Source: Helicoverpa zea
Lineage: Eukaryota; Arthropoda; Insecta; Lepidoptera; Noctuidae
Length of the DNA stretch: 64,000 nucleotides
NCBI RefSeq assembly: GCF_022581195.2
Contig: NC_061460.1
Span: 11,939,501 to 12,003,500 of the forward strand
Reading direction: 5' to 3'
A program made the translations under genes and the position numbers. Positions 21,608 to 34,282 of the stretch are shown one piece after another (position 1 is the first letter of the stretch; each line of letters begins with the position of its first letter). The notes beneath the pieces were generated by a model, which did not search any database, was not told where the DNA came from, and worked only from the letters and a program-made list of their open reading frames with translations.

Positions 21608-23097
21608 ATTTTTACTATTACAGAAATACCTAAACCTACGTACATTCATTACTTAGAGTACTTTTTTAAATTTTATTTTCATAACTTAACCTTCATCAAA
21701 ACTTTTCCCTCCCTGGTCCAGTAAACGAAATCTGCGAATAGAGTATACATGGTTCCGACCTCCTTTTTTGTTTTCTTTTTTTAAATAAAATTCATAGACC
21801 TCCCCAAAACCTGGTTCATAGGAAGGAAACAAACTAAAAAGTCACCATAGGGCTGCCGTTTGTTGCCTGAACTGCCTGTACAGAGTCCGTCATTATATTT
21901 AGTAGGCTAATCAAAAAAAAAGGACGTAGGTTCGAACTGACAAGCATATAAAACACTGAAAGCTCACATAAAATCTCAGACACGAGTGTCAAATTTTTCG
22001 TAGGACATTCCTTTTAGGACGAAGGTGGTCACTAAGAAATACACTATATAAAATTCAAGCCCTCCTCAATCGTCATTTGCTTCACTAGGACGAAATCGCA
22101 GGCAAAAGCTAGTACAGTAGGTAGTAATTAAAAACTTGCTGTAAGTTACATAGAAAATAAGCTAGCAGAGTAATAGCTAAGGCGAACACCCGGCGTCGTT
22201 TATCATGAGGAGGTAACGGTCAGGTGGGAACGTTGGTGTTCTTAATAATAATTCAAACGTGCTAATTGTTTTTGTGATTAATAGTTTACGGGGTAAGATG
22301 AGTTTGAAATGTAATACGTGTAGACTAGACGCGTTATAGCGGAAATAGGATGAATCTAGATTTAGGCTTGGGTTGTTTAAAATAATAAATAAGTATCGCG
22401 ACACCTTCCAAAAACAGAACTGATAAACTACATATACTTACTCATAAATAAATATGCCTGATTAAGCAGTCGACAACTTCTTAGGTTGATCTGCAAGAAA
22501 CCATTCTAAATACGAAAAAGTGCGGACGTAACAGTAGATTGCTACATAATCATAAACAAGAAAACATAATCGTGAAATTTAGAAAATCCGTTTATGTGTG
22601 TGGAAGTTTGTAAGTCTTTCAAGCAAAAACAACTGAATGAATTTTGATGAAAGGAGGCAATTACATAGCTTATTATACCAGGACAAGGTACAGGCTACTT
22701 TTAATCCGGATACGGGCAATTATTCTTTCGGAACCGTTGATAGATGCCAGTAAAGCATATTATTGACATTTGATCGGTCAGCTATCTGACATAAGGTCAC
22801 AAGTAATGAGCACATTCCACAAGATGTTAATGATATTGACACTGACAGATGTCAATGAGTGTCAACTTATATCATCATAGATGACCTACAATCATGCACT
22901 TACATACAAACACATCAGTGTAATTGATCTAGAAAATAAATGTGAGAACCATGTTTATTTGCAAAGACATTTCTGTCACATTACCCTCTTTATGAATACC
23001 GTTGGAGTCGAGTAAGAGATTTGTGGTAATCTTTACTTCAAGACATAACTCATAAGACGTAACATAGTCTATACTCCATTTGAATAGGCTGAACTTA
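21608..23097. other. Intergenic, no gene seen
   Basis: AT-rich sequence upstream of receptor H. Around 22580-22690 there is a diverged Helitron-like block ('ggaagtttgtaagtcttt', 'aacaactgaatgaatttt') of the family found complete at 53210. Nothing else is recognisable. Confidence 0.5.
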
Positions 23098-23180
23098 TCA
23101 TCATCTTTCGACCCTTTTCCCAACTATGTTGGGGTCGGCTTCCAGTGTATGCAGCTGAGTACCAGTATTTTACAAGGATT
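23098..23180 (-). repeat. SINE fragment (family S1), reverse
   Basis: 'cttttcccaactatgttggg' and 'gtcggcttccag' are the reverse complement of the S1 3' end. The younger full S1 copy at 23189 inserted immediately beside it. Confidence 0.75.
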
Positions 23181-23188
23181 GCCTTCGT

Positions 23189-23558
23189 GAAGTCGTGGTG
23201 GCCTAGTGGGTAAAGGACCAACCTCTCAAGTACGAGGGCGCGGGTTCGATCCCAGGTCAGGCAAGTACCAATGCAACTTTTCTAAGTTTGTATGTACTTT
23301 CTAAGTATATCTTAGACACCATTGACTGTGTTTCGGATGGCACGTTAAACTGTAGGTCCCGGCTGTCATTGAACATCCTTGGCAGTCGTTACGGGTAGTC
23401 AGAAACCAGTCTAACCAAGGGGTATCGGGTTGCCCGGGTAACTGGGTTGAGGAGGTCAGTTAGGCAGTCGCTTCTTGTAAAGCACTGGTACTCAGCTGAA
23501 TCCGGTTGGACTGGAAGCCGACCCCAACATGATTGGGAAAAGGCTCGGAGGATGATGA
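23189..23558 (+). mobile_element. Full tRNA-derived SINE (family S1)
   Basis: Complete copy with TGGCCTAGTGG and GGTTCGATCCC boxes and a GATGATGATG tail. The 9-bp direct repeat TGCCTTCGT flanks it (23180-23188 and 23559-23567). Compared with the 7447 copy, a short block in the middle is deleted. Confidence 0.9.
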
Positions 23559-24734
23559 TGCCTTCGTATATGACCCCCTCAAAACAGTTACCTGGGCTAC
23601 CTAATATGTACATATATCTACGTTTAAGGTAACTCTTTTATTGAAGAACTTTTTATTAGCCCAGTTTTGAATCGGTGTGCAAAGTATATCCTATGGGACG
23701 CGAGTGGGACCTCTAGCGGAAGCCAGTCTAGATATAAGTTTCTCCAGAAGCCGTCTAGATAATTAGCTGTCTAGTTTCATTTGCTTTTACATACATGCAC
23801 ACAGGATATGAGTAATATGCGAGAATATTTTATACTTGCTATTTATCCGCCCTTTTCCCTTCCAGAGAGAGTAATACTGAGTTGTATGATATTTAAATAA
23901 ACATTAAAGTTTTACTTTAGTTATGACAACTTTCTGAGTTTTGGAGCATTGGGGTCTTTTAAAAAAAAATTTGGCATTGTCAGTTTTCTGCGTCCCATAG
24001 GAATCTACGGTTTGAATTAGGTTCCACTAAATGTAAAATTGGTGTACCTAATAACGAATTTCTATCCATCTACTTTGTTATGACCTATGTGTACTGAATT
24101 ACCTATTTAGTATATATTTATAGTCAAGGGTCCCAGTAATAATTACTTAATTTTAGTAGGCTTATTTTTGGTGTTGCTCGGTTTTTCTTGAGCAACCCTA
24201 AAGACCCTAACATCGCCTTTATATTGCTTATAGGAAACTTAACAACCTTCCAAGTGAATCCATTGTCAAGAATTTACTTTGCTCCTTCACAAAGTATTCT
24301 ACAGAATAAATAATAGTACCTAGTAATATAATGTCAGGGCACATACACCTGCCTCAAAGGAAATAGCTGATGTAGATAGTACTACTTTATGTCCAATGTC
24401 GCTGTATTTTTGTATCACCTGTTCGAGTTATTTTATTTGAAGTCTAAATACTATCAATGTGGTTTATCAAAGGTTGCTTTCAATTAAAGAGTTTAATATA
24501 AGTCATGATGTATTATGGTGATCAGTCTATGGGTTGTTGATCACATTAATATCGTAACATGGTCTAAACCCTATAAGTACGAGTAGACACTTAATTATAA
24601 ATAAATAATCTTAATGTGACTTTTTAATTTCAACTCAGTTTAATAATAAATGGTAAATACAATATAATGGCGGGACTCCTTTTATAATGGCGGGACTCCT
24701 TTTCACACACGGTCGGTTAGCCCCACGGTAAGTT
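23559..24734. other. Intergenic, no gene seen
   Basis: AT-rich, no coding signal. A 22-bp direct duplication (ATAATGGCGGGACTCCTTTT and its copy) lies at about 24664-24705. Confidence 0.5.
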
Positions 24735-24945
24735 ATTAATTAACTTGTGTTATGGGTGCTAACACAACTGATAAACTACATATAGCTACATATATACATA
24801 TTTATAAATACATATTGTAACACCCAGACCACGGCCAACAAGCATGCTCATCACACAAATGTCGATCGAACCAGGAATCGAACCCGGAACCTCAGGTTCG
24901 GCAGTCCGGCTTGGTGACCTTTGCGCCACAGAGGTCGTAATATAT
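24735..24945 (-). mobile_element. tRNA-derived SINE, family S3, reverse
   Basis: Reverse orientation: the head at the right end has GGTTCGATTCCTGG (B box) next to CGACATTTGTGTGATGAGC; the tail contains 'gttagcacccataacacaag'-type sequence. It is a diverged copy of the element at 52085-52310. This is a third SINE family, distinct from S1 and S2. Confidence 0.7.
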
Positions 24946-27664
24946 AATAATAGTAAATATGTAGTTACTTAATCAATTGAATCATTATTTTGAGCAGTAG
25001 TTTATTTTATTTTTTAATATATTGGAAAAAGTCCTATAGAGATGGTTTACTTTTAGATAAAGTGCCTATTCAAATTGTGTCGATACCTAAGCAAAAAGAT
25101 GCATTAATTTGTTTTTTATAAGAATTTAGGAGCGTAATTAATGATGACTCAAGTTAATTTAGTACTTTTTACCAAGAGCCTTCCAAATACTTAATTTCAA
25201 TAAACTACTTAAGCAACTTTTGCAAGTACCTATTAACCTAATAAAAGAAGAGCAATACACTTTCGTACCTTAAAAAGTAATTATACCTTTATGTATCGAA
25301 ACTTTTAGAAAGTGTAAAAACCTTTATGTTGAAAGTACCTCTACATAATGATTTTGAATAATTTTACGTACTTTCCTGGCTATAGAAACGCTATTGGAAG
25401 ATCCGCGTAGTTTGGTGCAAAGAGAAATTAACATGACTTTGCCAATACGCATTGAGAAAGTATGGTGATTAATGCTCATACATTTTTGTATAGAAAACAA
25501 CGATATACACAGGTTATTATTGGGTTGATATTTTAATACAAAAACGAAATCGAAAACACCCAAGAAGTCATTTTTCTCAAAAAAAAAAACAAAATTACTG
25601 ACCCATTTTTAAAGTAATTATTTTGCAGTTATTTATGAAATACAAGTTATTTATTACATACGTTGCAAAGTTGGAGCCATTGTTGTATAATTTATAGAAA
25701 GATTAGATTTTTCATCTCTGCCTAACTCATATAAATAAATACTGTGTACATAAATGTAACTCTATACATAACTCTTCCTAGAAAATGCATTCAAACATTA
25801 ATAATGAATAAATATCAAGAAGAACACACTGACTGAAACGTACAATGCATATTAACAAGGCTAGTGATGCACCAACTTTCTATCGATATCGATTAAGACA
25901 ATTCGTTTTGTATCGATATTTAATCGATTGACAAAGCGAAAGTGTCGTTGTTAATTTTTATTGATTGAACCGATGGGTGATGGATAAAAATAAGTAAAAT
26001 TTTTACGGTTTGATTCGAGATAATCGATATAATTAGCGTGAAGTAAACCACCGATTTGGGTAACTGGAGTAAAAGGGAAAAGTGAAATTAATATTGATAG
26101 TTAAATTTTAGTAATTTCTCCGATAAAGGTTTTACTTATTTTTTTATGTGATGATGCTTAATTTTATTTCTGTTACGGAGGATACCTGTACTTTTGATGA
26201 GCGTATTTTCATTTTTAAGACTAGAGAGGAACTTCGTGCAATCAGATAAATATGAACCAAAAAAATCTACAGCTTTATATATAAGTATATATAGTAGTTG
26301 CTATTACTAAAGATAATTTATTATTCGAAGATAATATTTCAAACACAATTCCTTCACTTAAAGAAAAAAAATTAAGTCCTTAATTAAGCTATCTCGGTAA
26401 ATTCAAAGAAAAAACATTTTTTTACAAAATGATCACGCAAACGGTAAACTTGATAGTTAGTTAACAGGCAATGTGTTAAATGAACCACTTAACCGGTTAA
26501 TTAAAAGGGCGTAATTGTAATTTATTTGAGTCATTATTTTAAAGATAAGTTTTTATGAGAAGAGTATCTCGTTTTGTAGAAATTATCTTACTAATGCTTG
26601 TTCTTTAGTATTATGTCATTGTTATCTTAATTTTCAGAATTAAGATACGGTCTTAAATATATGTATTTTTATTGAATTGAAGAAATAATAGAATATTTTT
26701 TTTAAATAATAATATTTTTTTTAAGTACGGCAAAAATATTTTTATTTTATTTTTTTATTTTTTTTATTAGGGAAAACAAACAGTAGTATATTATTGGTAC
26801 ACAAAATGTTCTTAAAACTAATCTTAAAAAATATACTAATATGGACATGTTAATAAGTAATATAAGTTCAAAAACATTATTAAGACTTCACTACAAACAT
26901 CTATAAATATTTACCTAAAATCAATGTTCTATATTAAAATGTTTTACAAAACCAACAACCACTAAAAACTCACACGACCAACACAATATTTCTCGCATAC
27001 AAAAAAAAAGTATCGATATGTTTAATTATAACCAGGCCCAACCCTAGTGGTTCTCACAGAACGCTTCACGCTATGCGCACACGACGCTTTGTAAGCTGTT
27101 ATTAGTAAAGGGCAATGGTTTAAAAAATAACTATCTCCTTGGTAGATCTTTCGCATTCTTTTTATTATTATTTGAACACATTTCTTAGTTACGTGAAGGA
27201 AGAGTCTTTTAAAGTTGCGTGTAGATAATAATTTTTCGAATTTTTACATTTTTCTTGTTGTGTTTTGGGCTGAGTAAAAGGTAATTTGAAACCACTTCCA
27301 AAAAAGGGTGAGATTTTTTCCTCTCAACACAGTATTTAAATACATATAAGTGAACTATAAAAAATCTTCTGACGTAATAGAAACAACTCACTAAGTAGCG
27401 TACCTCTGCATGACCCTTTGGGGAACATAGTAGGGTATAAAACATATTATATAACATTAGTTACACTTCTAAAAAATAAACAGCCATCAATTTCTTCAAA
27501 CCACGTCAAAACAACCCATTCAAGCTTCAACCAAAAGTTTGGTAACCCTACCCCCACTACAAAACAATGGCAAATTAAAGTAGGAAGTGTCGCTACGAGG
27601 TAACAACACAATGGGTGGTTCCTGGGACACCACAATGACGATCGTTACCGATTCACTTGTTTAA
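24946..27664. other. Intergenic, no gene seen; cluster of TATCGATA motifs
   Basis: Very AT-rich with poly-T and poly-A runs (26690-26770). Between about 25880 and 26035 and near 27010, TATCGATA or ATCGATA occurs several times; in Drosophila this is the DREF-binding element of many core promoters. No exon is recognisable next to it. Short open frames here look random. Confidence 0.4.
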
Positions 27665-28941
27665 CGAAGTATCTCAAAAAGTTTTCCATAATATCCAATA
27701 ACCAATTTGGGTTTAGATCTGGCATATCGACTGAGGATGCAGTAACAAACTTCAGTAATGCAGTAGTTGATAGACTGGATAAAGGATACAAATGCTATGG
27801 TATATTTTTAGATATATCGAAAGCATTTGATACGGTTTTTGCACCAATACTTTTATCTAAATTAGAGCTTATCGGTGTTCGCGGTCCATCTCTAGATATA
27901 TTTAGGGACTACCTATCCAATCGCTCTCAGATAGTTAAAATTGATGATGTTATTAGTGAGGAAGAACATATCGAATACGGAGTTCCACAGGGAAGTATCC
28001 TCGGCCCTACACTATTCATAATTTATGTCAATGACCTGTGCAAGATGAAGCTTGATAGTTGCGATATTTTTACATACGCCGATGATACAGCCTTATTAGT
28101 CTATGCGAAGACCTGGTTAGAAGCCAAATCCTTAGCTGAGGCTAACCTGAGAAAAGTAATGTTATGGATGTCTTCAAACTTACTTACTTTGAACATAGAC
28201 AAAACTAAATTCATACGATTCTATCTCCCAAATTCTCCTACACCACCAATTGAAACCACAACAATCACGGCTCACTATTGCAACAAAATGTCAGCAACGA
28301 TCTGTTCTTGTCCGCCTTTAGCAAATGCTCCCTGCATTAGATATCTAGGTGTTATGATTGACGAAAGATTAAATTGGCGCACCCAAATTGAAACTCTTAC
28401 CGGGCGTGTTAGAAGACTACTTTATATCTTTAAGAATCTTCGTCATTCTGCTGATCTATCCGTAATGCACACAGTCTATGTCGCCCTGTGTCAATCTATT
28501 CTCAGTTATTGTATTCCTGCATGGGGTGGTACTTATAAAACTCTGTTTCTGCAATTAGAAAGGGCCCAAAGATACCTCATCAAAGTTATACACTGCAAAC
28601 CTCGTCGCTACTCAACTACAGATCTGTATAAGGAATGCCAGTTATTGACTGTAAGACAATTATTCGTCCTCCGCACCATACTGCGGCGACATTCACAACT
28701 ACCCCTTAATAATCAGATTTTACAAAAAAGGCGGGGAGCTCTTGTATGTTCTCCTGTCGGATGTAGGACCAGTTTCGCATTACGTCAATATAACGCACTG
28801 AGTTCTAGAATGTATAACAAAATTAATAATAAAATCTCACTGTATACACTAAATAAACATAACTTGAAGATTAAATTAACCAATTGGCTTAAGTCTTTAA
28901 ATTATAATGAAACAGAGGAACTCATAGTAATTCTGAAGTAA
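27665..28941 (+). pseudogene. 5'-truncated LINE reverse transcriptase
   Basis: C-terminal part of the ORF2 protein of a non-LTR retrotransposon (Jockey/CR1-like group; clade not settled). The open frame begins without an ATG near 27665 and runs to the stop at 28941. Visible blocks: NQFGFRSG near the start, FLDISKAFDTV (palm aspartate), GVPQGSILGP, then the catalytic YADD at 28075-28086, followed by the thumb motif RYLGVMID. The endonuclease domain and ORF1 are absent, so this is a dead-on-arrival copy. Its frame is still open throughout, which suggests it is not very old. Confidence 0.85.
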
Positions 28942-29193
28942 AATATAAGTACGTAAATAGATCAACTATAAGTAATCAATATTGCACAAAACTTGATGAC
29001 ATTGAAATTGTAATAGCATTAGAGAGGAGAGCCGCCGATTCCCGAAATACGAGCTCGTCTCAGTTTAGGAATCAGTGTGCTATTTTTAATAACCCCACTG
29101 TACAATTAATATAGGTACTTATCTTTGTGTTGTGTTGATTTGCTTATTGTACTTTTTGAAAGAAATAAATTATTATTATATTATTATTATTAT
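28942..29193 (+). repeat. 3' UTR and ATT-repeat tail of the LINE
   Basis: Untranslated sequence after the reverse transcriptase stop, with AAATAAATTATTATTATATT and an ATT run at the end. It forms one mobile element with 27665-28941. Confidence 0.7.
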
Positions 29194-29917
29194 CTTGTAT
29201 GTCTCTACCAGACCTCGGGACTATAGAGTCCCGGATTTTTGGGAGGCGAACGTGGGGCCGAAGCCAACACGCTGAAGCCCTTTTGAGACAACTTTAATGA
29301 AATGGTGACACAAAACCGACGATTATCCCTGTATACACTATAGAAATGTACCCAAGGACAATCCCCGGTTCTGTGCTAAACTATTGCTAACTATGGATGA
29401 AAACTACTTGGGCTATTGTGATGGGATGCTAGTGGACTAGGAATGGGGAAACTACGGGAACTATGGCACCTGCCGATAACAATGTAATAAATACACGTAA
29501 AAATGGCAGGTGGAGACTCGCCAACTCACTTACTGGGCCCCCGGGAATCAGTCGCTAAATCGCAACAAGGGGGCAACAGGTACATGAGCGGCTGAAGGGT
29601 GAGGATACCTCGGCGGACTTTAAACGCAGATCACGCGCTCCCTGTGGGTCCAGCATCACCGGCCCACTCGCCACTTACCACGAGGCACCTACCCTCCGAG
29701 TGGGCTGTTAACCCTGCTCTAGCGACTCCACTCTGACCGGCCGATGAAGGCAAGCCAAGAGGCGGGAGACCTATCCCCCATCATGCTTCACTCCGGCAGG
29801 CCGGAGATGGGGGACAGTATACTCTCCCTGGAGCACTCGGATATATAGCCCCGCGGGGTCGCTACTCCCCGTCATCCGCCTCAGATGCCCTGCGGGGCTT
29901 ATTATTATTATTATTAT
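29194..29917. repeat. GC-rich interspersed repeat flanked by ATT runs
   Basis: About 720 bp of clearly higher GC content than its surroundings ('ggactatagagtcccggatt', 'gccccgcggggtcgctactc'), lying exactly between the ATT-repeat tail of the LINE and another TTATTATTATT run. No long reading frame. It looks like a second retroelement piece (possibly 5' and 3' untranslated ends of a LINE joined by internal deletion) that landed in the microsatellite tail. Family not identified. Confidence 0.5.
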
Positions 29918-29949
29918 ATTCATTACAAGAACAATGTGTACCGAGAATC

Positions 29950-30250
29950 GAGTTGAACGAGAATCGATGCCGAAATAGACCTGATACATGGAGCTGGTAA
30001 GGAAAGAGCGGAGATGCCATAGTGCAGGCATGACAAAAACGATCAGTTAAGAGTGAACTAACGAGGCGTTCGGGTTCTATGAGACATCTGTCAACGATTT
30101 TTGGTAAAGCATAAAATGCTTGAGTCCAAAGAAGGCGTGTAAGGACGAAAATAGCAACGTTCTTCGTCCCTCGCACACCTGCATTTCGGCGCGCTACTTT
30201 ATTAGGTGATTTTCCGTAATGACATCTCCGCTAGACATTTTGTTCTCCGT
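29950..30250. repeat. Interspersed repeat X, copy 1
   Basis: Shares blocks with copies near 54300, 59451 and 62350: 'gcggagatgccatagtgcag', 'cgcacacctgcatttcggcg', 'cgctactttattag', 'catctccgctagacattttg'. The ends contain CCACGGA-like and TTCTCCGTG-like sequences in related copies, suggesting a terminal-inverted-repeat DNA element. Non-coding. Confidence 0.55.
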
Positions 30251-31222
30251 GATCTGATACCATAGTGTTGTGCTGACATATCGATAATATTGTTACAAAC
30301 GCTTTGATTGACTGTGAAAGACAGCTGATTTTATCTTTATGGTAATAAGTCTTCGTAATATACGATTGATTCACTAGTTATTGATTGATTGATAGCTTTT
30401 CAGTTGAGGCTTTGAATCGTGTAAAGGTCATCGATTATTGTAATAGAGGTGTACTAAAATGATTTCCACAAGTAGTTTGATACCTAATTATATGCCTAGA
30501 TAGCTACGGGCAGTTGTTCTCTCCAGCACCTTTCATTGCCTAGTATTTTTCAAATGATGATAGATCGGACGCCTCGATCTAGGTAAAAACGGACTAGATA
30601 AATTGTTACCTGTAATAAAACGTTTTTCAAACGTAATGATGATTGATTACTTATTGTTGTATTACAAAAAAGCAATAACAAAGACAGAACATGATTTCTT
30701 TGACGATAATCGTTTGAGAGATTGTGTCTCAATTGCCTTAATCATAAGTACTAATCGATACTTTTAGACAAAGCTCGAGAGTTGGTTTGTGAAAATTGAG
30801 TATACCTGAGCTACTGAAGATTCCAACTATTAAAAAATAACCTTCAATACCACTGGCGTGAGAAAAAAAAACGAAAACTAATAGTTATCATTACTAAGAA
30901 AAGTAACCCACTGGCATATAAGTAGATAATAAAACAATAAAAATTAAATAAATACAGTTCTTTTATCGGTTCATTGATTTCCAGTTTTATCACGTATTGG
31001 GGTGTTGTGTGACAGAATTTAAAATAATTTTATTTGGAAGTCCATTAATAGTCCATAAAAGGCTCTTTCTTATGTTTTATGACCATTTCATGATCGTGTG
31101 TTTGCTTGTTGACAAAAAAAAATTAAGGTAAAATTACGTGTATATTGACTTAAATTTGAAGGGCTAAACTATTAATTATTTTGTATAATTATGCTAATGT
31201 GCAAACATAAAAAAACACTAAC

Positions 31223-31366
31223 CGTCTTACCACAAAAACTTTTTAACGTCAGTTTAAGACTTGTCTAAAAAAATGTCAAATTATGACGTTGACATATGGT
31301 TTATTTTGGAGCCACATTTTTTTTAGACAAGTGTAAAACAGTTGCTAAAGTTTTTGTAGTAAGACC
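31223..31366. mobile_element. Small MITE with about 50-bp inverted repeats
   Basis: Left end GTCTTACCACAAAAACTTTT and right end its inverse (AAGTTTTTGTAGTAAGAC); a second pair, AGACTTGTCTAAAAAAATGT against ACATTTTTTTTAGACAAGTG, shows that the arms continue inward. Only about 35 bp separates the arms. Confidence 0.75.
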
Positions 31367-33307
31367 ATAAATATACAAACGATTTAAATTGCTATAAAGC
31401 ACTCTTAGAATGCTACAATTTTCAACTTCAGTATTCGATGTTATTTTCATTGAAGCAGTTTAACATATCCATTCCCGCATTTCCCACGGTAAAAATATTT
31501 TACATCCAGTCATTGAACATCAAAAACCGTTGGATCAAGCGAGCACGTTGATCGATATGAAACCAGATCAATTCTGTGGGACGATGGCTAAAACTTGTTC
31601 CGTATCTATAGGAAGCCATTTACTCGTAATCATTTCTGAATTATTGAGTATTGGATTGTCGATACCAGATAATTTATGTATTTCCCATCACTAGAATGTC
31701 AGCAATTTCACAGCATTTTTTTTAAATAATTTCGGACACCTGTTACTTAATTGGGTATTATTAATACATATAGCAATGGACGTGGGAAAGTACATAAATG
31801 CAATTCTAATTTATTAGGTTTTAATAAATTGCAATCACCCTTTCATAACTGGCCTGGGGAAGGCACTGCTAAGGCCTTCAAAATGAATATTTTAAACAGC
31901 GTATAGAGTCGTATCACTTGAAGACGTTAAAGTTGCAGACTTATATTTCGGCCGATTGTGCCAGATTCCGATCAACTTTTGTCAGTAGTTGATAATCGTA
32001 CAATCAAACTTTTATTTGGTTTCATACCAGCCGGATACTGATCTTTGCAATGTGCCATTTATCTCCATACTGATTAATGAGCCCGATCCAACTATCGACC
32101 TACTAAAAGTTACCAGTCTCTAAGAATTTAAATAAAATACTCCTTACAAAAACTCCGAATCGTGTCATTCACGCATATAAGGATTAAAATACCGATAAGC
32201 CTTTCCCAAAACAATAGCTAAGGCCGCAGACAGAATGTCAGAACATAGAACATCAGACTAACTGAACAATAGGTCTTTGTCAAATGTTCCCACCCGGTAA
32301 TAATATAACTGTTTATGTACTATCCAGTACAAAAGTGTTCGGAAATTAATTTCACGCTTCATTTTGTTGTAATTGAATTAATTTGGAATTTGGAATGCTT
32401 TTTTTTGAAGATCCATGTTTGAATTTGGACTTGCTTACGAAGATGACCGAAGTTGGTCGATAGCAACGTCATGTTTACGAGTTCTTCAAGAGGCAAAGTA
32501 CTTGTCGAAAATAAATCGTTGCCTTTATTAACCGACTTCAGAAACGGGGGTTCTCAATTTGACCTGTATGTAATATCTCGTGTTCGTGTGTGATTATCTC
32601 AAATTAACATACTATTTGTCTGTCCTAGGAGACAGTTTTAAGTATATCACTGAAGTCGATTTGTTTTACGTACAAGTTGATATTTATATATTGTACTTAG
32701 GCGGCATTGTCTTTTTTTGTAAGAGTTTAAAAGAAAACTTCGAAATGTCCCACTAAAGTGGGTGTGACAGACATAAGAAAGCCATTATTTTGACAAGCTT
32801 TCGTGCAGTCCTGTTAGTTTTCTAGGCAACTTTCCGAAGTGAAGGAAAGTGTAGGTACAAGTTTATCTAGTTCACCTGTCACCTAATTGCGGACATAAAT
32901 ATATAGGAAGAACTGGTTTTAACCAGTTTATTATCAACCTATATTTTATTTCATAAGGTATTAATAATGTAAATTGCCGGAGCTGTAGAAAAAAATGAAA
33001 ATAAAAAAAAAACGGATTTTAGTTAATAGGTAACTACATAGTTCTGTTTCACTCTTCTACAGCGAAGAGGTTTATTTATACTTTTCCACCTGTCAAAATA
33101 ATATAGGTAATTTGAGGTAAAACAGACGTGAGGTCACCTTTTACAATACAATAAAGTTTTCAAACTAAATCACTTTTTTCGCCGAGTGTATGAGAATGAA
33201 TCCAGTAGACGCTAACTCCAACTATTCTATTGGGTTGTGTTTGGCTTAAATATATATTTTACTATACCCCACATTACAGTATATCTATTGTATTCATTTA
33301 CTGAGAG

Positions 33308-33520
33308 TACACACTGCAAACTTTTTGTCAACCGATAGTTTTTTTGGGCTCATAAATCAGTATGAAGATGAATAGTAGTACGCACATTACAAAGATCAGG
33401 TATTTAGCCGGTATCAGACCGACTGAAAACTTTCATTGGAATCAAAATTTCTTTAAAAAAAAATTATAACTATCGGGCCAACTATCGGCCGACTGTTTAG
33501 TCGGTAAGTAGTCTGCAGGT
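33308..33520. mobile_element. TIR element of the CACACTGCAAAC family
   Basis: Left end ACACACTGCAAACTTTTTGT with 'caaccgatag'; right end 'atcggccgactgtttagtcg' and 'agtctgcag'. Same family as 14930, 43246 and 59405. Non-coding. Confidence 0.6.
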
Positions 33521-33951
33521 ATAATGTTCTGTCTAGATGAGTACGGAAGCTAATATTAATAAAATGAGTGCCAGACTGACTTATAGGTTGTTTGCTCTGC
33601 TAAATGATGTTTCCTTTCATAAATATAGGAAGGATAAAGTAGGGACTGCATTTTAAGAGGCTTCATTAAAAATGATACTTGCGCACATCCGTTGTATTTA
33701 AGGCTTTTGTCTTCTATATACGAGCGGCAGGACTGACTGAAGAATTTGCTGGTTTGGACGTGCTAATCTCAGGAAAGACAGAACCTATGTGAAAAAATCT
33801 TGCAGTATTACATAGATCGCAATTTTCTCAGCCTCGCCTCGTCTCCCAGCAAGGAAACTTAAAAACAAAAACAAATACCTAATCGAAAATCTTAAAACTA
33901 AACTACTTCTCGGATGTTTGTATTTTTTATGTTTTTTAAGCTACTTCAACT

Positions 33952-34244
33952 TGTTAGACTAATATTATCCTGTGACTTATTTATTGTTCTGTATGTTATA
34001 TTCTCTTTTCATACATTAAGGAACTATACTATATTTACCGTAGTATACTAAATCATTTTAGTTTTATACGGACAACACTACCTCTACTGTGAGGACAACA
34101 CTAAGAGAGAGGCTTGACAGATTAGACGCCCGCCTTTTTGCTTTTGGTATGGGAAATGTATTTTAATTTGAATAAAATATAATTAAGTGTGGAAATCTGC
34201 AGTTTTACTAGATAACAGCTGGCCAAGGAACCGCCTAGCTATTA
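33952..34244 (+). repeat. 5' LTR (293 bp)
   Basis: Starts TGTTAGACTAATATTATCC and ends CCGCCTAGCTATTA. It matches 42799-43091 base for base by eye. It contains AATAAA ('gaataaaatataatt') near its 3' part. It does not show the usual TG...CA ends, since the last bases are TTA; the boundary is set by the point where the two copies diverge and by the AACT duplication. Confidence 0.9.
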
Positions 34245-34282
34245 TCAGAAGCGGGACACGAGCACGGAATACGAATACCAAA

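Larger units (their letters stand above)
30251..33951. other. Intergenic, no gene seen
   Basis: AT-rich, without a credible exon. It contains three TIR-type elements listed separately or in part: 31223-31366, a diverged one at about 31944-32125 ('aaagttgcagacttat', 'gcccgatccaactatcgacc') and 33308-33520. Confidence 0.5.

Noticed and set aside
23389..23632. Short frames on both strands near 23.4-23.6 kb
   Set aside because: They fall inside the S1 SINE, which is non-coding.
29771..30176. Minus-strand frames of 86 and 104 residues
   Set aside because: They lie across the GC-rich repeat, its ATT run and repeat X; composition follows the repeats, with no domain.
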